Part shown: positions 47,808 through 59,451 of the stretch, piece after piece
Numbering within the stretch: the stretch's first letter is position 1
How the letters are laid out: each line of letters begins with the position of its first letter
Source of the DNA: Limnanthes douglasii subsp. nivea
Taxonomy: Eukaryota > Streptophyta > Magnoliopsida > Brassicales > Limnanthaceae
Assembly: GCA_036936605.1 (NCBI GenBank)
Contig: JAUPFV010000005.1
Location: 7,896,345 to 7,960,344 of the forward strand
DNA: 64,000 nt
Reading direction: 5' to 3'
Position numbers and translations under genes: made by a program
The notes under the pieces: model-generated
Database searches by the model: none
The model's input: only the letters and a program-made list of their open reading frames with translations
What the model was told of the DNA's origin: nothing

Positions 47808-49723
47808 TCATATCACCACAACATCCTCATGAGGACCATCTATGTCCCTTAGATCATCTTTATAAAAAACAATGAAGGGAAAATGAATTTGGGACTGATA
47901 GGAGGACATGCCTCCCTCTAACTGAGTAGCTAGAGTGTGATCATGCCTCTTTTTTGAAGAAGAAGTTGGTGTAGTCATTGTGTCTCCCACAAATATAGTA
48001 AGTGACTCAAAAAAGTTTATGAGCCCAGACACTGTCTTGGTATGTTCTGTTATCACCCCCACTTTGTTTCGAGTTGGATCAGGATCCAAATACTCTGATT
48101 CTACATCAAATCTTTCAATGATTACCATGGAACCGTCCGGAGCCGATGTCCCTACATTGTTCGTTGGGCCAGTCCGGTGAGCATTGTTAGGCATGTTCCC
48201 ACTTCTTTTCTTAACATAAGCTCCCAATTTTCCTCTTTCAATCAAATTTTGTACCTTTTGTTTCAAGGTGATGCAATCCTCAGTGTTATGCCCAATATCA
48301 TGATGATATTGGCAAAAGCGAGTATTACGGATTTCCCTAGGAGATTGAAGCAATGTTGGTTTCCTGAAGTGTACCTCATCCTTTGTTTTGTCATAGATGG
48401 TTTCCATGTTCTCTTTTAATTCAGCAAACCACTCCGGTTGGACCCAAGGTCCCAGTTTATTTCTAGACTGCAGCTCTGAGCCGGAGCTGGGTGAGATTGA
48501 GTCTGTTTGGCCCTGTTGGGCCCCTGTCCGGCTTCTTTGGCCTTGTAACCGGACTGGTTGCGGTTTGGTGCAGATGGGGCAGACCTCACTTGCCTGTGCA
48601 CCATTGTATTTTTTGTTTCATCTACATTGATTTGCTTCCCCACTTGGTTTAGCAAACCACCCTAAGTCATGGCCTTTTTCCTGGTTACTGAATCGGCCAG
48701 ATTCTCAGGGTTTAATCCTTGCCTCAAAAACGTTATTGCTACATGCTCAAAGCAATCAGCTAACCCATTCTTTGTGTTCACGAACCGGGTTATATAGTCT
48801 TTTAATGATTCGTTTGTCTCTTGGGCACAATGGATAATAGTATCTCCATTGCCCTTCACCTCTTTACTCCCGTCAGACTGCCTCCGGAAGGCCACCCAAA
48901 ACGTTTCAAAGTTTCTGATACAACCCTGTGGTAGGCTATTGTACCATTTCAAAGCACTCCCCGTAAAGGATTGAGAGAAGGCTCTACAAAGCAGTTTGTT
49001 ATCATCATCAAAATTCATCATAATTTTTTTAAATTGTTCCAGATGATTGTCCGGATCCTTGCTCCCATCATAATTTTCCATCTTAGTATTGTCAAACCTC
49101 TTAGGAAGGTTTACAGACAGAATTTTGGAAGGTAATGGGGATTGTCTCCAATTCCGGCCACGACTAAAGACAGTGTCTTCCTTAGGTGTTGCAAAAATAC
49201 CTCGCTCATCATGAAAAACAAAGGGATCCATCAGCAGCTGATCCGCATGCCTATGGCTATGGTTGTGGCTGTAAGACGACCCTTTTCTCAGATGCATCTT
49301 TAACCTCCCACGCCTATCCCTCTTGCTTGAATACTTTTTAATCAACTTTTTCTTCTTCTTGGATCTGCCCTCGTCACTGCTGGATGACAAGGACTCCTCA
49401 AGTCCATCCTCATTGGAGGAGCTACTCGAGGACTCAGACTCTGAGCTCTCCACTGGCTTAGACCGGTGAGATTTCTTGGAACTGACATGGGTCTTTTTTG
49501 TACTCAAGTGAGTTTTTTCTGATGGGTCATTCTCCCTTGGGATGTCAGTATGGTGAATGGCTGAAACTTTCAACTTTTCTTTCAAACCCATCTCTGCATT
49601 TTTAGCAGCTCTCAACGCTTCTATTTCAGCCTTCAACCTGTCGTGTTCTTCGATCGTATACTCATCTTTCTCACCCACCACTTCTATCAGAGGTGGTGGC
49701 ACTGCTTGCTCGTCCTGATTCAT
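47808..49723 (-). pseudogene. Tat-C gag
   Basis: 353 clean codons from ATG 49723: MNQDEQAVPPPLIEVVGEKD, coiled coil (RLKAEIEALRAAKNAEMGLK), a Ser/Glu-rich then Lys/Arg-rich stretch, and the Retrotrans_gag capsid core (DPDNHLEQFKKIMMNFDDDN, FTGSALKWYNSLPQGCIRNF, NESLKDYITRFVNTK). It is stopped by a TAG at 48662-48664 in the same frame. A frameshift precedes METIYDKTKDEVHFRKPTLL and the knuckle RFCQYHHDIGHNTEDC (CX2HX4HX4C, intact) at 47808-48407. Confidence 0.85.
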
Positions 49724-49774
49724 CCGAACTGGTTTTTCTTGTTGGTTTTAAATGCTAGATTCAGGAACCTTCTC

Positions 49775-49795
49775 CTCCCAATGTGGTCGCCAATT
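49775..49795 (-). other. Tat-C primer-binding site
   Basis: Pol strand reads AATTGGCGACCACATTGGGAG right after the LTR. It shares TTGGCG with Tat-A but otherwise differs, so primer use may differ between the subfamilies. Confidence 0.5.
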
Positions 49796-50174
49796 TGGGG
49801 TGGTTTATTTTAAACTGAGGGTAATTTGCTCGAGTGTTTTAAAGAGTTTTAAGGGTATTAAATGTTTGGGTGTTTTGTAGTGAGAAATTTAAGCTGCCTG
49901 GTTGTATTAAATGTTCATTACCCTCATTAATGAAAGTGGTTGGGTATTTATACCCTTAATTATGGACCCATGGGCTTTTCGGGTCAAGTTGAGAAACCGG
50001 ATCGAGTTTAAAAGACCCATTAGTTCTTAAGTAGATTAGCACCTAGATTAGTCAAAAGGTGTTTAGTGTTTTAATACTTTTGTCATGTCCGGATAGTTTA
50101 GTGAGCACTTATTGTTCGAATTACCCATGCCCGGTTTTCTCAGTGAGTGGTGGTGAATAATTTAGGACTCATCA
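49796..50174 (-). repeat. Tat-C 5' LTR
   Basis: 379 bp, TGGGGTGGTTTATTTT...ACTCATCA. The pol-strand TATA GGGTATAAATACCC is at about 49947-49960. Target duplication ATATT follows. Confidence 0.93.
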
Positions 50175-50179
50175 ATATT

Positions 50180-51540
50180 CTCATCAATAATTCAGGAGGG
50201 GGATATTTGTGACCTATACAAGAGAATCTCGTTCGAAGATAATGAGTACCACATATCAGTATAAATTGGGATCTTGTAGTGATCGTAATCCACATATATT
50301 TCTAGCTTTTTTAATACTCAGGGTGTCGTGGTTGGTGATTCTGTTTTAGAAGGCTCAACCTGAGGTATTGGTGACGGGTTTTTCAAGGCATTTCTTGATG
50401 TTAGCCTTAATATACTTAATGAGTTTACCATCGTCAATGAGATTCTATATTTTATTTTTTAAGGCTCAACAGTCCTTTTTTTGTATGTTCTCATTATAGT
50501 ATAACAAAACTTGTTAGGGTTCCTATTTTCTTTAAGGATCTATATTTTTTAGGCTTTTGAAAGTGAACCACATCTTTTGTTTTGTCATATATGGTTGTCA
50601 CATTCTCAGCGGGCTTAGTATATTGAAAATAGACCTCGAAGACTCTTTTCGCTTTTGTATTTATTTTGGTGGGAGGGTTTTGTGTTTGTGTTTATTCTAG
50701 AGTCTTATGTGTTTGGACGAGAGAAAATAGAAGTAGCTTGGCCAGATTGTATGTTGGATGGTAAGAAGAATATGTTTGAGCATTTGTAGTAGTCTTATTT
50801 TCATAGTTTCACTAAGTTTTCTTCATAATATATGCCACTCAAGTTTGTCGGTCCCATCGTATTTATGTATCCTATTTTGGTTGAATACATGGGGTAGATA
50901 TTTTTCTAGTATTTCCATAGTTAATGTCGATGTGGTTAAGTTGTGTTTTGTGTCATGCACCCCACCCATTTAGGGTAGTCGTAGTTCGACATGCCAGAGA
51001 TCTACAGGTTGACCATGAGGTTTGCGTTCTGGTAGCCCAAACCAGTATGAGCCTTGATTGGGTATTCATTTGTTATTTTAGAGGTTTGGTTCTTCTCGTT
51101 GGGCCATTATGAGGTTCGGTCGATGTTTTACTATGATAGTGGTAAGAATAAGTTTGGTTCTTTTTAGTTGAACGAGAGTAGTTCCGTCGGAGGTGGTAAT
51201 TTTTGTTTTCCTACAGTTTTTTTCGTCGATCATACAGATCCTTAAAGCCCCTTTCCTTCAGTATTTTATTATCTAACGATAGTTTCTACTCGCAAATGAT
51301 TGGGTAATGGTGATACTTAGGTTCTAAAGAGATTGAGGTCATCGACTTGAATGTAATTATCCTAATAATTGGGATGATCCATTTTTTAACGTAGCTACAA
51401 TTTTTTTAATAGTAAGGACCTCATCTAAGCGAATACATTGGAGATTGTTAATGATATATCTCATTTTGGGAGTTAGATCATCGAGATCCTCTGTTACTGA
51501 AATATCGGGTTTGGCCGCAGGTGATCATGATCGAACTTAG
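50180..51540 (-). pseudogene. Tat-E gag remnant
   Basis: Right half of the element split by Tat-C. The best block, at about 50560-50625 on the minus strand, reads ENVTTIYDKTKDVVHFQKPK, parallel to METIYDKTKDEVHFRKPTLL of Tat-C gag. A shattered zinc knuckle follows near 50460-50520. Sequence up to 51540 is probably the gag N-terminal part (DISVTEDLDDLTPKMRYIIN near 51440-51510) but is too decayed to prove. No LTR was found on this side. Confidence 0.55.
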
Positions 51541-52930
51541 GTTTTTTTTAGTGAAATATATATATTTTAAATTTTTTGAAATTTTCAAAGATTTTTATTT
51601 TTCATCGATGATGTAAAAATGATGCGTGAGATTTTAGTTCGGCTAAGTCAAATGTTGATATGGTTTAGGTAAAAATCAAACAATTTTTAATAATAAATAC
51701 GTAGCTAATAAAATAATTAAATTAAGTTTATCAAAATTACGAAAAAGAAACTAAATATATGATTTCCTACCTTGGTATTTATTTATTATATTAAAAACTA
51801 TGAACATTATATTTTTGAATTAATTTGATCTTAAATTTTGGATCCTAACTAATACTATATATATTACTACTTTACATATTCAACTTTTATACAAACAAGC
51901 ATTCAATTATTAGAACTTAGCCATGAACTTTAAAAGCCAAATGCTAATATTCTTCATCAATATTTTAACTATCTTTGTGTTTTTAAACTTTTTAAATTAG
52001 GATTAGAGTTTTCCATTTTAGATGGTGTAGGTATAATTTCAAAAGTTAGAATGATAAAAGAAATATTGATAATAAATATAATTTGACTACCATATACCAT
52101 TACATAATTTTCCATTTATTTAATTAAAACTACATATTTCTGAAATAAAAATAAGTTCTTTTTTGTTACAATTCTGATCTTGTTTCTTATTCATTTATTT
52201 TTTGCCTGAAAAAGCCATTTAACAAGAATACATTTGTATATAAAAAAAAAGCCAAATGCTTATTAAGAAAATTAACAATCTAGTTATCCAAAAATATAAA
52301 ACTTTTTGGTTGGTTTGGTTTTCAAAAACTGACAAAAAAGAGAGAAGGAAATTGTGATAAGTTTGTAGAAAGAAAGTGATAGATGATGAAGAAGAACAAG
52401 AAAGTCTTCTCCTGCTGAGTTGAAAGAGAGAAATTAAGACATTAAGGAATAAAACAGCCATAGCTGTACTGTCTACTCATTATACTCATACTCACTACAC
52501 TACCAGTCTACCATCAATCTCAGTGGAATACTACTTGTAATGAAACATATACATACCACAAAACGCGTTTCCGAGTTCCGGATAAATATATGTACAGAAA
52601 TACAGGATCTCTTTCATATCGGAATCCGATCGGATAAGGATATATTACATAATTAATGCGTTCAAATTGTTCATCAATTAACATTGATTTTATTATGTTT
52701 TAATTTCAGAATTTCAGTTGTATTTATAGAATCCAAAACGGTAGAATACCACACCATCCACAAAATCAATTTTAAAAAAATTAATAAAAAACAAAAACAA
52801 TAATTCACCACTTAAAATTTGTAAAAAAAATCATAAATATAATTCACGGAAATAAGTAATGCTGGTATATTTTATGTGGAAATGTTATTCAATGCGAAGA
52901 GTAAAAATTTATTGGACTTATCAAGAGTCC
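51541..52930. other. AT-rich spacer
   Basis: No coding homology seen on either strand. The frame at 52219-52461 (minus) is Leu/Phe/Ser-rich, low complexity and without a recognisable domain. Confidence 0.5.
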
Positions 52931-52939
52931 ACTCAAACT

Positions 52940-53145
52940 ATTTTTATTACCGGTTTTGCTAACCGGTGCTTTTGGACATCGGTTAAGGAAGAGTTTAATT
53001 ACTGTTTTCGGAAAGATTCTCTTAATTAATATTTAAATTTATCTAATTTAATTTAATATAAAAAATTACCGAAAATAGTAATGACAGTCCTCTTTTAAGG
53101 CATTGGTTAGCCTTTTTCCTTTTATTATTACTATAAATTGAGGCT
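52940..53145. mobile_element. Foldback / MITE-like inverted repeat
   Basis: The left arm TTTTGCTAACCGGTGCTTTT with ATTACTGTTTTCGGAAA mirrors the right arm. Reverse-complemented, that arm reads AAAAGGCTAACCAATGCCTT with ATTACTATTTTCGGTAA. The arms, about 75 bp each, are imperfect around an AT loop. No clear target duplication. Confidence 0.45.
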
Positions 53146-53167
53146 CTAAAATATATCCAATTCAATC

Positions 53168-53517
53168 GGCTAAAAACCACTATTAGTCCTCCATATTTTG
53201 TATTTGTATCAAACTAGTTTCCTATGTATATTTTTGTCTTCCACTGATCCTTGTTAAAAATTTGTATTATTAGTCGATCCGAACATGTGAATATTGAGAA
53301 ACTGAGATTTGGAAGCCCAAACATCAATATTTCGTCTCAATATTGGTCTCCCGAAATTCTGAAGAATGTGGTTATGGAATTAGGGATTTAGGAGGAAGAC
53401 TGTGTGTTTCTCAAATTAGGGTTTTAGATTTTTAGGGGACCAATAGTGAGCCAAAATGTCAATGTTTGGACTGTCCAAAACATGGGGGGGGGGGGTTACT
53501 AATGGTGATTTTTAGCC
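53168..53517. mobile_element. Mutator-like MITE with 9-bp target duplication
   Basis: Terminal inverted repeats: left GGCTAAAAACCACTATTAGT, right end reverse-complemented GGCTAAAAATCACCATTAGT, continuing to CCATATTTTG against CCATGTTTTG. A perfect 9-bp target duplication AATTCAATC is at 53159-53167 and 53518-53526. At 350 bp and without coding potential, it fits a non-autonomous Mutator-type element. A run of 12 G near 53485-53496 lies inside the right TIR. Confidence 0.85.
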
Positions 53518-53554
53518 AATTCAATCTAATAAAGATCTACAAACACACCAACAA

Positions 53555-53896
53555 TTTCAAACATAATAGACTAAGAAGAAGAGAAGTAAAAATAAAGAAT
53601 ATCATCAAAATAATGTTATGTTCTGGCAGTGATTTCCTCCAACCATACCACCAAATTACATTCTAATTGATCAGATTGAAGCTTTAGATTTCTTAAATAC
53701 ATTCCTCGAAATTTAGCAAAAACCAACACAATTTTCCTCTCGATCAGATGATTTTATTGTGTTGCACTCAATAGATCCAAAAATAAAAAGCCATCTCTCT
53801 ACCTGTATTTTGCATGTGTATGTCTCTTATCAAATTAACCTCATATATATAACCCTAGGGAGATGAAACCCTAAGTTATATGATGACCCTGATACA
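53555..53896 (-). repeat. Ty1/copia 3' LTR (approximate)
   Basis: Aligns, with many changes, to 57365-57741. Shared blocks include TTTAGCAAAAACC, TGCACTCAA, CTCTTATC, CCTCATATATATA and GAGATGAAA.CCTAAGTTATA. Ends are approximate; the pol-strand start would be TGTATCAGGGTC at 53896. Confidence 0.65.
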
Positions 53897-53908
53897 ATCA
53901 TGAGGTGA

Positions 53909-55090
53909 TCATTTGAACCTCATCCCGGTGAGCTTACTACAAAGCTCAACATTGTTTCCAAAGACGACCTTAGTTAAAATCTTCGTACGATCATTATCAG
54001 TGTGAAATTTCTTCAACTTTGTTTCTTTTGTCTCAATCACATCCCGCAGCCAATAATATCTCACACCAATATGTTTGGTACGTGCATGATACATTTGATT
54101 CTTTATAAATCCATACCACTCCAATTATCGCAAAATACTACATAATCATCTTTCTTTTTCTCTGTTGTAGGACACCCATCATTTCTTAACTTGAAATGTG
54201 TAGCTGATGGTGTATTAACTGGCTTGGTATTCTTTATATTGAACTTTTCAACTATATTTTCTATATATTTATCATGTGATAACCATAAATTTCTTAATTT
54301 CCTATCACGAACAATATCAATGCCTAAGATTTAATTTGTTGGACCCAAATATTTCATGTAAAATAATTTGGCTAAGTCTTTCTTTAAACTGATAATCGTC
54401 TCAGTATCTTGCCCAACTATCAACCATATATAAGAAGTATGTTGAAATTACCTTAATATGAACTTTCTAAAATATACACAATGATCGGTATGAGTTCGAT
54501 TGTAACCATTATTTTTCATAAACGAGCCGAATTTTCGAGACCACTACTTTGGCGCTTGTTTAAGCTCATACATAGTTTTCTTCAACTTACAAACAACCAA
54601 ACTTGTTTTCCCTTTCTCTTCAAACCTCTAGGTTGCTCCATGTAGGTTTATTCATGCAAGTCACCATGTTTAAATGAATTTTTTACATCAAGTTGTTCCA
54701 ACTCAAGATTAATTCTTGCAGTTGAACCCAACACAATTTTGATAGAAGCCATCTTGACAATTGGAGAGAATATCTCATCAAAATTAATGTTTTTTCTTTC
54801 TTTTCTGATTGCATCCTTTTACTACCAATCTAGCTTTTCGTTTGACAATCATCTTACCATCTCTCTTGTTCTTGAAAACTCATCTATTTTTTATACTTTC
54901 TTTCTTGTATGAGGTTTCAATAGCTCATAAGTTTAATTATTCTTTAAGGAGTTCATATTTTCCTTAATAACATCAAGCTATTTATTTTTCTTTTCATGAG
55001 ATAAAAATTCTTGATAATTTTATGGCTCTCCGTCTTTAGTGACTAACATAAAATCCGTGCTTAGATACCTTATTAAAAAATTTATCTCCC
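53909..55090 (-). pseudogene. Ty1/copia RT and RNase H remnant
   Basis: The minus strand at 53909-54124 reads MYHARTKHIGVRYYWLRDVI and LKKFHTDNDRTKILTKVV, the end of copia RNase H (KHI.VRYH..RD). Upstream to about 55000 are broken RT blocks. The YVDD box near 54425-54450 is not intact. Copia RT lies downstream of integrase, as here. Confidence 0.75.
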
Positions 55091-55099
55091 TAGTAGACC

Positions 55100-56350
55100 T
55101 TCAAACTTGTGCATCCTCCATATGAAGCAAAAGTTTTCCCCCATGCTCATGAACTTTGTCATCATGAAGTTCTTCCTCCAATAAAGTCTCATTAAAATTA
55201 TCATCTTGTATATAAACACCAGGTAGAACATCTTCAATATCATTGGGAACTACCTCAACATTCTCATTTATTTTCTGTTCTACATAAAGAATAAACTTTG
55301 TTAGTAGTATGAAAATGTGTATCAAATGTAGAAGGGAATCTTGTATCCAAAAGATCTTCATCTTTTTCGTGCTCAAAGAATACTACATCTCTACTTCTCA
55401 CTACTTTCTTCTTCTCGGGACCATAAAGTATGAAGCCATACTCTTTGTCAACATATCCAACAAGGATTAGTCTCTGAATCAAGTTTGGATATCTCTTCCT
55501 TTGGAACATGCATTCGTGTCTTGCACCCAAAATATCTAATATATGAATATGTACGATATTTTCCTTTCCATACTCTCTCAAGAACATCAAAATCAAAATC
55601 AAGATTTATAGATGGAGATCTATTGATCAAGTACATAATACGATTAACTGCTTCAGCCTAAAATATCTCAGGAAGCTTAGGCATTTCTTGTATACATCTC
55701 ACATTTTATATAATGGTTTGGTTCATTCCTTTTATAACTCCATTTTGTTGTAGTGGACCCGATGTTGTCCTCTCGTGTCTAATGTCATAATGTGAGTTAC
55801 AATTTTTGAATTCATTCGAAGTATACTCACCACCATTGTTAAATCAAAGTCATTTAAACTTTATTCATGTCTTCCTTTCTACCATGATATAAAATCTCTG
55901 AAAAACTCTTGAACACTTGGCTTTTTATCTGCATCATGTATACCCAAGTTTTTCTAATAGTATCATCAATGAATGTAATAAAATATTTTTCATCACTAAT
56001 AAACTCAACATGTATAGACCACAAATGTTGGAATCCACTAATTCCAACTTTCATTATCTTTTAGTGGATTTCTTAGAAAACAAAGCTTTATGTTGTTTTC
56101 CTATTAAATAATAGTCACAAGGGGCAATAATAATAGTTTTATCAATAGGAATGAGTGACTTACTGCCAAATATTTCATCTTCAAGTTACTCATGTATCAT
56201 AATCTTTGATGCCATAAGTTAGGATAATTATTTTCCTCAACTGCATTAAGCTCATCAAAATATATACCAAAATATATCTTATACAAAGAGAAACACAATT
56301 TACCTCGAGCAACTACCATAGAACCTTTGGACATTTTCCACTTACCATCA
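55100..56350 (-). pseudogene. Ty1/copia integrase remnant
   Basis: Blocks on the minus strand: SDEKYFITFIDDTIRKTWVY, MMQIKSQVFKSFSEILYHGR (55854-56054); YLINRSPSINLDFDFDVLER (55448-55636); LVGYVDKEYGFILYGPEKKK, VVRSRDVVFFEHEKDEDLLD (55264-55602). The order and motifs (FIDD...WVY, GY...GY.L) are those of copia integrase and its C-terminal extension. Confidence 0.82.
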
Positions 56351-56599
56351 GAAAAGTGTGACAAAAAACCTATTGATCATGGAAATTTGCATAGAAAAAA
56401 TTCAGATGTAGATCGGGAATATGGTGCACATCTTTAAGTGTAATTATGTACCCAATTCATGTCTTCACACGAATATCACCCAACCTAATAATGTTAGTTG
56501 AGGTATGATTTCCCATCTTAACACTACCAAAATTGCCATTTTTGTAGTTCAAAAAATATTACCTATTATGGATGCAATGATATGAAGGGAATATATATA

Positions 56600-57306
56600 T
56601 ATATATAATATATAAGTCATTCTGAATCTGGACTATGAATATAATGACACTCACCAACAAGACAATTCAAAGATGCATCATCATTACCAGTAGAAGTAAT
56701 AGCTACAATATTTTTATTATCACCCTCATTTTATGAATTTGATTTGTTACCTTTTTCTTTCTCCATCGATAATAATAAATTTGTATATGACCAGGCTTGT
56801 TTGAATAGTAGCGTGTGCTAGTTTCTTTCCCATCTATGGACTTGGATCTTCTATTTGAGTTACCATAAAATTTAGAAACTTTATCCATCATTCTTCCTCT
56901 ATTCTCAGTATATTAAGCTTGTGATTTTTTAACTCTCGTTTCATTTTTTCTAATCTCTTCATTGAATATGCTTTCTTTAATAATGTCCAAAGATAAAACA
57001 CCATCTGGAGCAGAGTTACTAAAATTCACAACCAAGGTCTCTCAATTGTATGGTAAAGAATTCAATAAGAACAAAATTGCACTTTATATCAATAACAACC
57101 TTCATAGTAGTCAATTTCTTAATAATATTATGGAAGTCAATGAGATACTTGGAAATTGACTTCCCACTTTTCAATTTTAAATTAAAATTTTCTTGATAAA
57201 AAAAATTGTTGTTATGAACGATATTCCTTTCATAAGACCTTCTATTTCTTCCACAATTTATACAGGTTAGACTCTTGAGAAACATGGTTGCTGATGTTAA
57301 TATCAA
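56600..57306 (-). pseudogene. Ty1/copia gag remnant
   Basis: 57019-57306 (minus) gives LKLKSGKSISKYLIDFHNII and KKLTTMKVVIDIKC, the UBN2/gag-type core (L.M.EG.S...H...F..I...L). 56703-56891 is a basic stretch where the knuckle C...GH....C would be (RYYSNKPGHIQIYYYRWRKK), with Cys ligands lost. Confidence 0.65.
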
Positions 57307-57364
57307 TCTATTGTCTAATAGTCCCCAAAGTCTTTCTTTTCAACTTCTCCCAACCCTTTTAAGT

Positions 57365-57643
57365 ATAATAGAATAACATAAAGAGAAATAAAAGTAAAAA
57401 AAATATAGTCAAAATACTGCAGTGTTTCAGCAATAATTTTTCTCAAACTGTAGCACCAAATCATAATCCAACCAACATATTGAAGCCTTAGATGTTCCGA
57501 ACAAGCTTTCTAAAATTTAGCAAAAACCGATATTGTTTGCCCATTGATCAAACCTTTTTACCGTGGCTGCACTCAACAGTTTCTAAAATAAAAAAAAATT
57601 AACTCCTCTTTTATTTTTATGCACTTCTCTCTTATCTCTTTCC

Positions 57644-57680
<37 letters not shown>

Positions 57681-57741
57681 CCTCATGGAGATGAAAATCC
57701 TAAGTTATAAAGTATGCCTAAATTTGGACCGAACCCTAACA
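57365..57741 (-). repeat. Ty1/copia 5' LTR (approximate)
   Basis: Pairs with 53555-53896. Pol-strand start TGTTAGGGTTCGG at 57741, a common copia LTR start. A (TA)n run at 57644-57679 has expanded inside it. The inner limit is uncertain and no primer site was recognised. Confidence 0.6.
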
Positions 57742-58560
57742 ATATCACGTACAATTAGTTTATTTATATGTGGTCACTATATTACGATCTATGTATTTTA
57801 TGTTATTTGTGTTATACTATGTAGATATCTTGAATGATGAAGATAGTGGTCTCGATAAATTTAAAACTAAAAAACTCGATTATGATTGAAAATTAGAGAA
57901 GAAGAAAAAAAGAGAAGCATATAATTTTGTTTCCTCTTACTATAAAGTATTTTTTCCGCATTGAATTAGGTTTAGAAAATAAACTACTTATATTTAGGAT
58001 TTTTTTAAATTACTTAACAATATCTGAATGAAATCCATTGTTCTTAATTCAGCTCACGTCTCTAATCTTTTATTAATTCAACATTTTCTCTAGTTTTCAA
58101 GTTGTTAGGATTCGATGTTACAATCATCTTAACCTTAAGAGGGCATAACCTTTATTGAGTTTTTATGATCCGATAACGAAATTATTTTCAATGCCACAAT
58201 TAAGACTAGTATGTATATTTTCCACCGAAACTTAAAATATTAATAAGTCTAATATACCAAAAGATTATGTCTATTAAATTGAAAATATAAAAACATTTTT
58301 GGAAATTTTGAATTTACATATGATGAGGAATTTCAAAATTTAAAAAAACTATATAACTTCCAATAGTTTTGTTTAAAAAATTACCAATAACAAATTCTTT
58401 TAATTTAATTTAATATTTTTTATAAAAAATTGTTTTAATCTAACTAATGTAAATTTAGATAACAAGTTTTTAATTTAAAATGTAGTTTTTTAAAACTTTT
58501 TATGTTTTTAGTTTGTTTTTGTATTATTGTTTATTAAAATTTTAGACAAAGACAAAGACA
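57742..58560. other. AT-rich spacer
   Basis: No gene, repeat pair or element ends recognised. Confidence 0.5.
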
Positions 58561-58564
58561 AGTT

Positions 58565-59450
58565 GATGGCCTCTTCTTAATCTAGCTTAGTTGGTAAATT
58601 CATAAAAGGTGCTTCATCTATAGGATGAACCTTAAAGATCAATATCCCTGAGAGGTTTAGGGCCAAACAAATTTTTTGTTATGCTTAGATAGAATTAGAT
58701 ATCACAAAAAAACTTCAATTCAAAATATGGCTTGGGTTAAGAGATAATTATGGTTGTAAGTTGGATATTTTGTATAGAGACATAACTCTATTTTGTGATT
58801 CATGCAAACACTTAGGTAATAAGAACTCTGATTGTAAGAACTCCAAACCAAAGAGCAAGATGGTAAGGAAATGAACCAAAATGTTTTGCCTAATATCGGT
58901 GGTAGTAAAGAGCAATGAATACCCAAAAGTAAAATCAAATCAATAGTAATTAGTGACAATGATACTATGAGGTTCAATGGCTCTATCAGTTTAGGAAAAT
59001 AAATGAACATAATAGGTAATGGGAAAGTTGAGCAGCAAAATAAAAATTCTTTGAGTCAGAAAACCAAAGATATTGATACAATGCCAAGGATTTTAAAGAA
59101 AGAAGACAAAATTCCAAATAAACTGTACATAGATAATACCTTAGGTAAGAAACCTGAAGTTATAAAGGATGATGCAATTATAGAGGTTATTTAATATATA
59201 GAAACAAGATTCAAATTATCTAATTCCTCATTTTATGAAAATCTAGCCTCTCAACATCAAACACCAAACCAAAAGATTATAGGTAGCTTACCATCAACCT
59301 ATACCCTTAACAAAATAAAAGTTGATACAAAGTTCAAGGATATTATATACAAAAAACTAAAGAAAACAAAAACTAAAAGAAGTAAAAGAGTTATCACAAT
59401 CAAGGAACACAAGACTAAAAAATATAGCATTTATCCCTCTAATAATAACA
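58565..59450 (+). pseudogene. LINE-1c ORF1 remnant
   Basis: Plus-strand relative of the two LINEs at the window start. 58780-58850 reads YRDITLFCDSCKHLGNKNSD, C: a zinc knuckle with Asn where the zinc-binding His should be. The DUF4283-like part before it is mostly lost. A Lys-rich tail follows to ORF2 (59003-59194 and on). Confidence 0.65.
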
Positions 59451-59451
59451 A

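Larger units (their letters stand above)
39786..50174 (-). mobile_element. Tat-C: complete Ty3/gypsy element, Tat lineage
   Basis: 10,389 bp with LTRs 39786-40163 and 49796-50174 (TGG...TCATCA, more alike than those of Tat-A). Target duplication ATATT is at 39781-39785 and 50175-50179. Same plan as Tat-A: minus-strand gag-pol, tandem repeats, plus-strand accessory gene. It is the youngest-looking of the gypsy layers but still interrupted by stops and frameshifts. Confidence 0.92.

Noticed and set aside
23086..50174. Integrated plant pararetrovirus or env-bearing retrovirus
   Set aside because: LTRs, 5-bp duplications, integrase and double RNase H show Ty3/gypsy Tat elements; the extra gene is antisense and has no signal peptide or membrane segment of an envelope.
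52219..52461. 80-codon minus-strand frame rich in Leu/Phe/Ser
   Set aside because: Low complexity, no homologous motif, no splice context.
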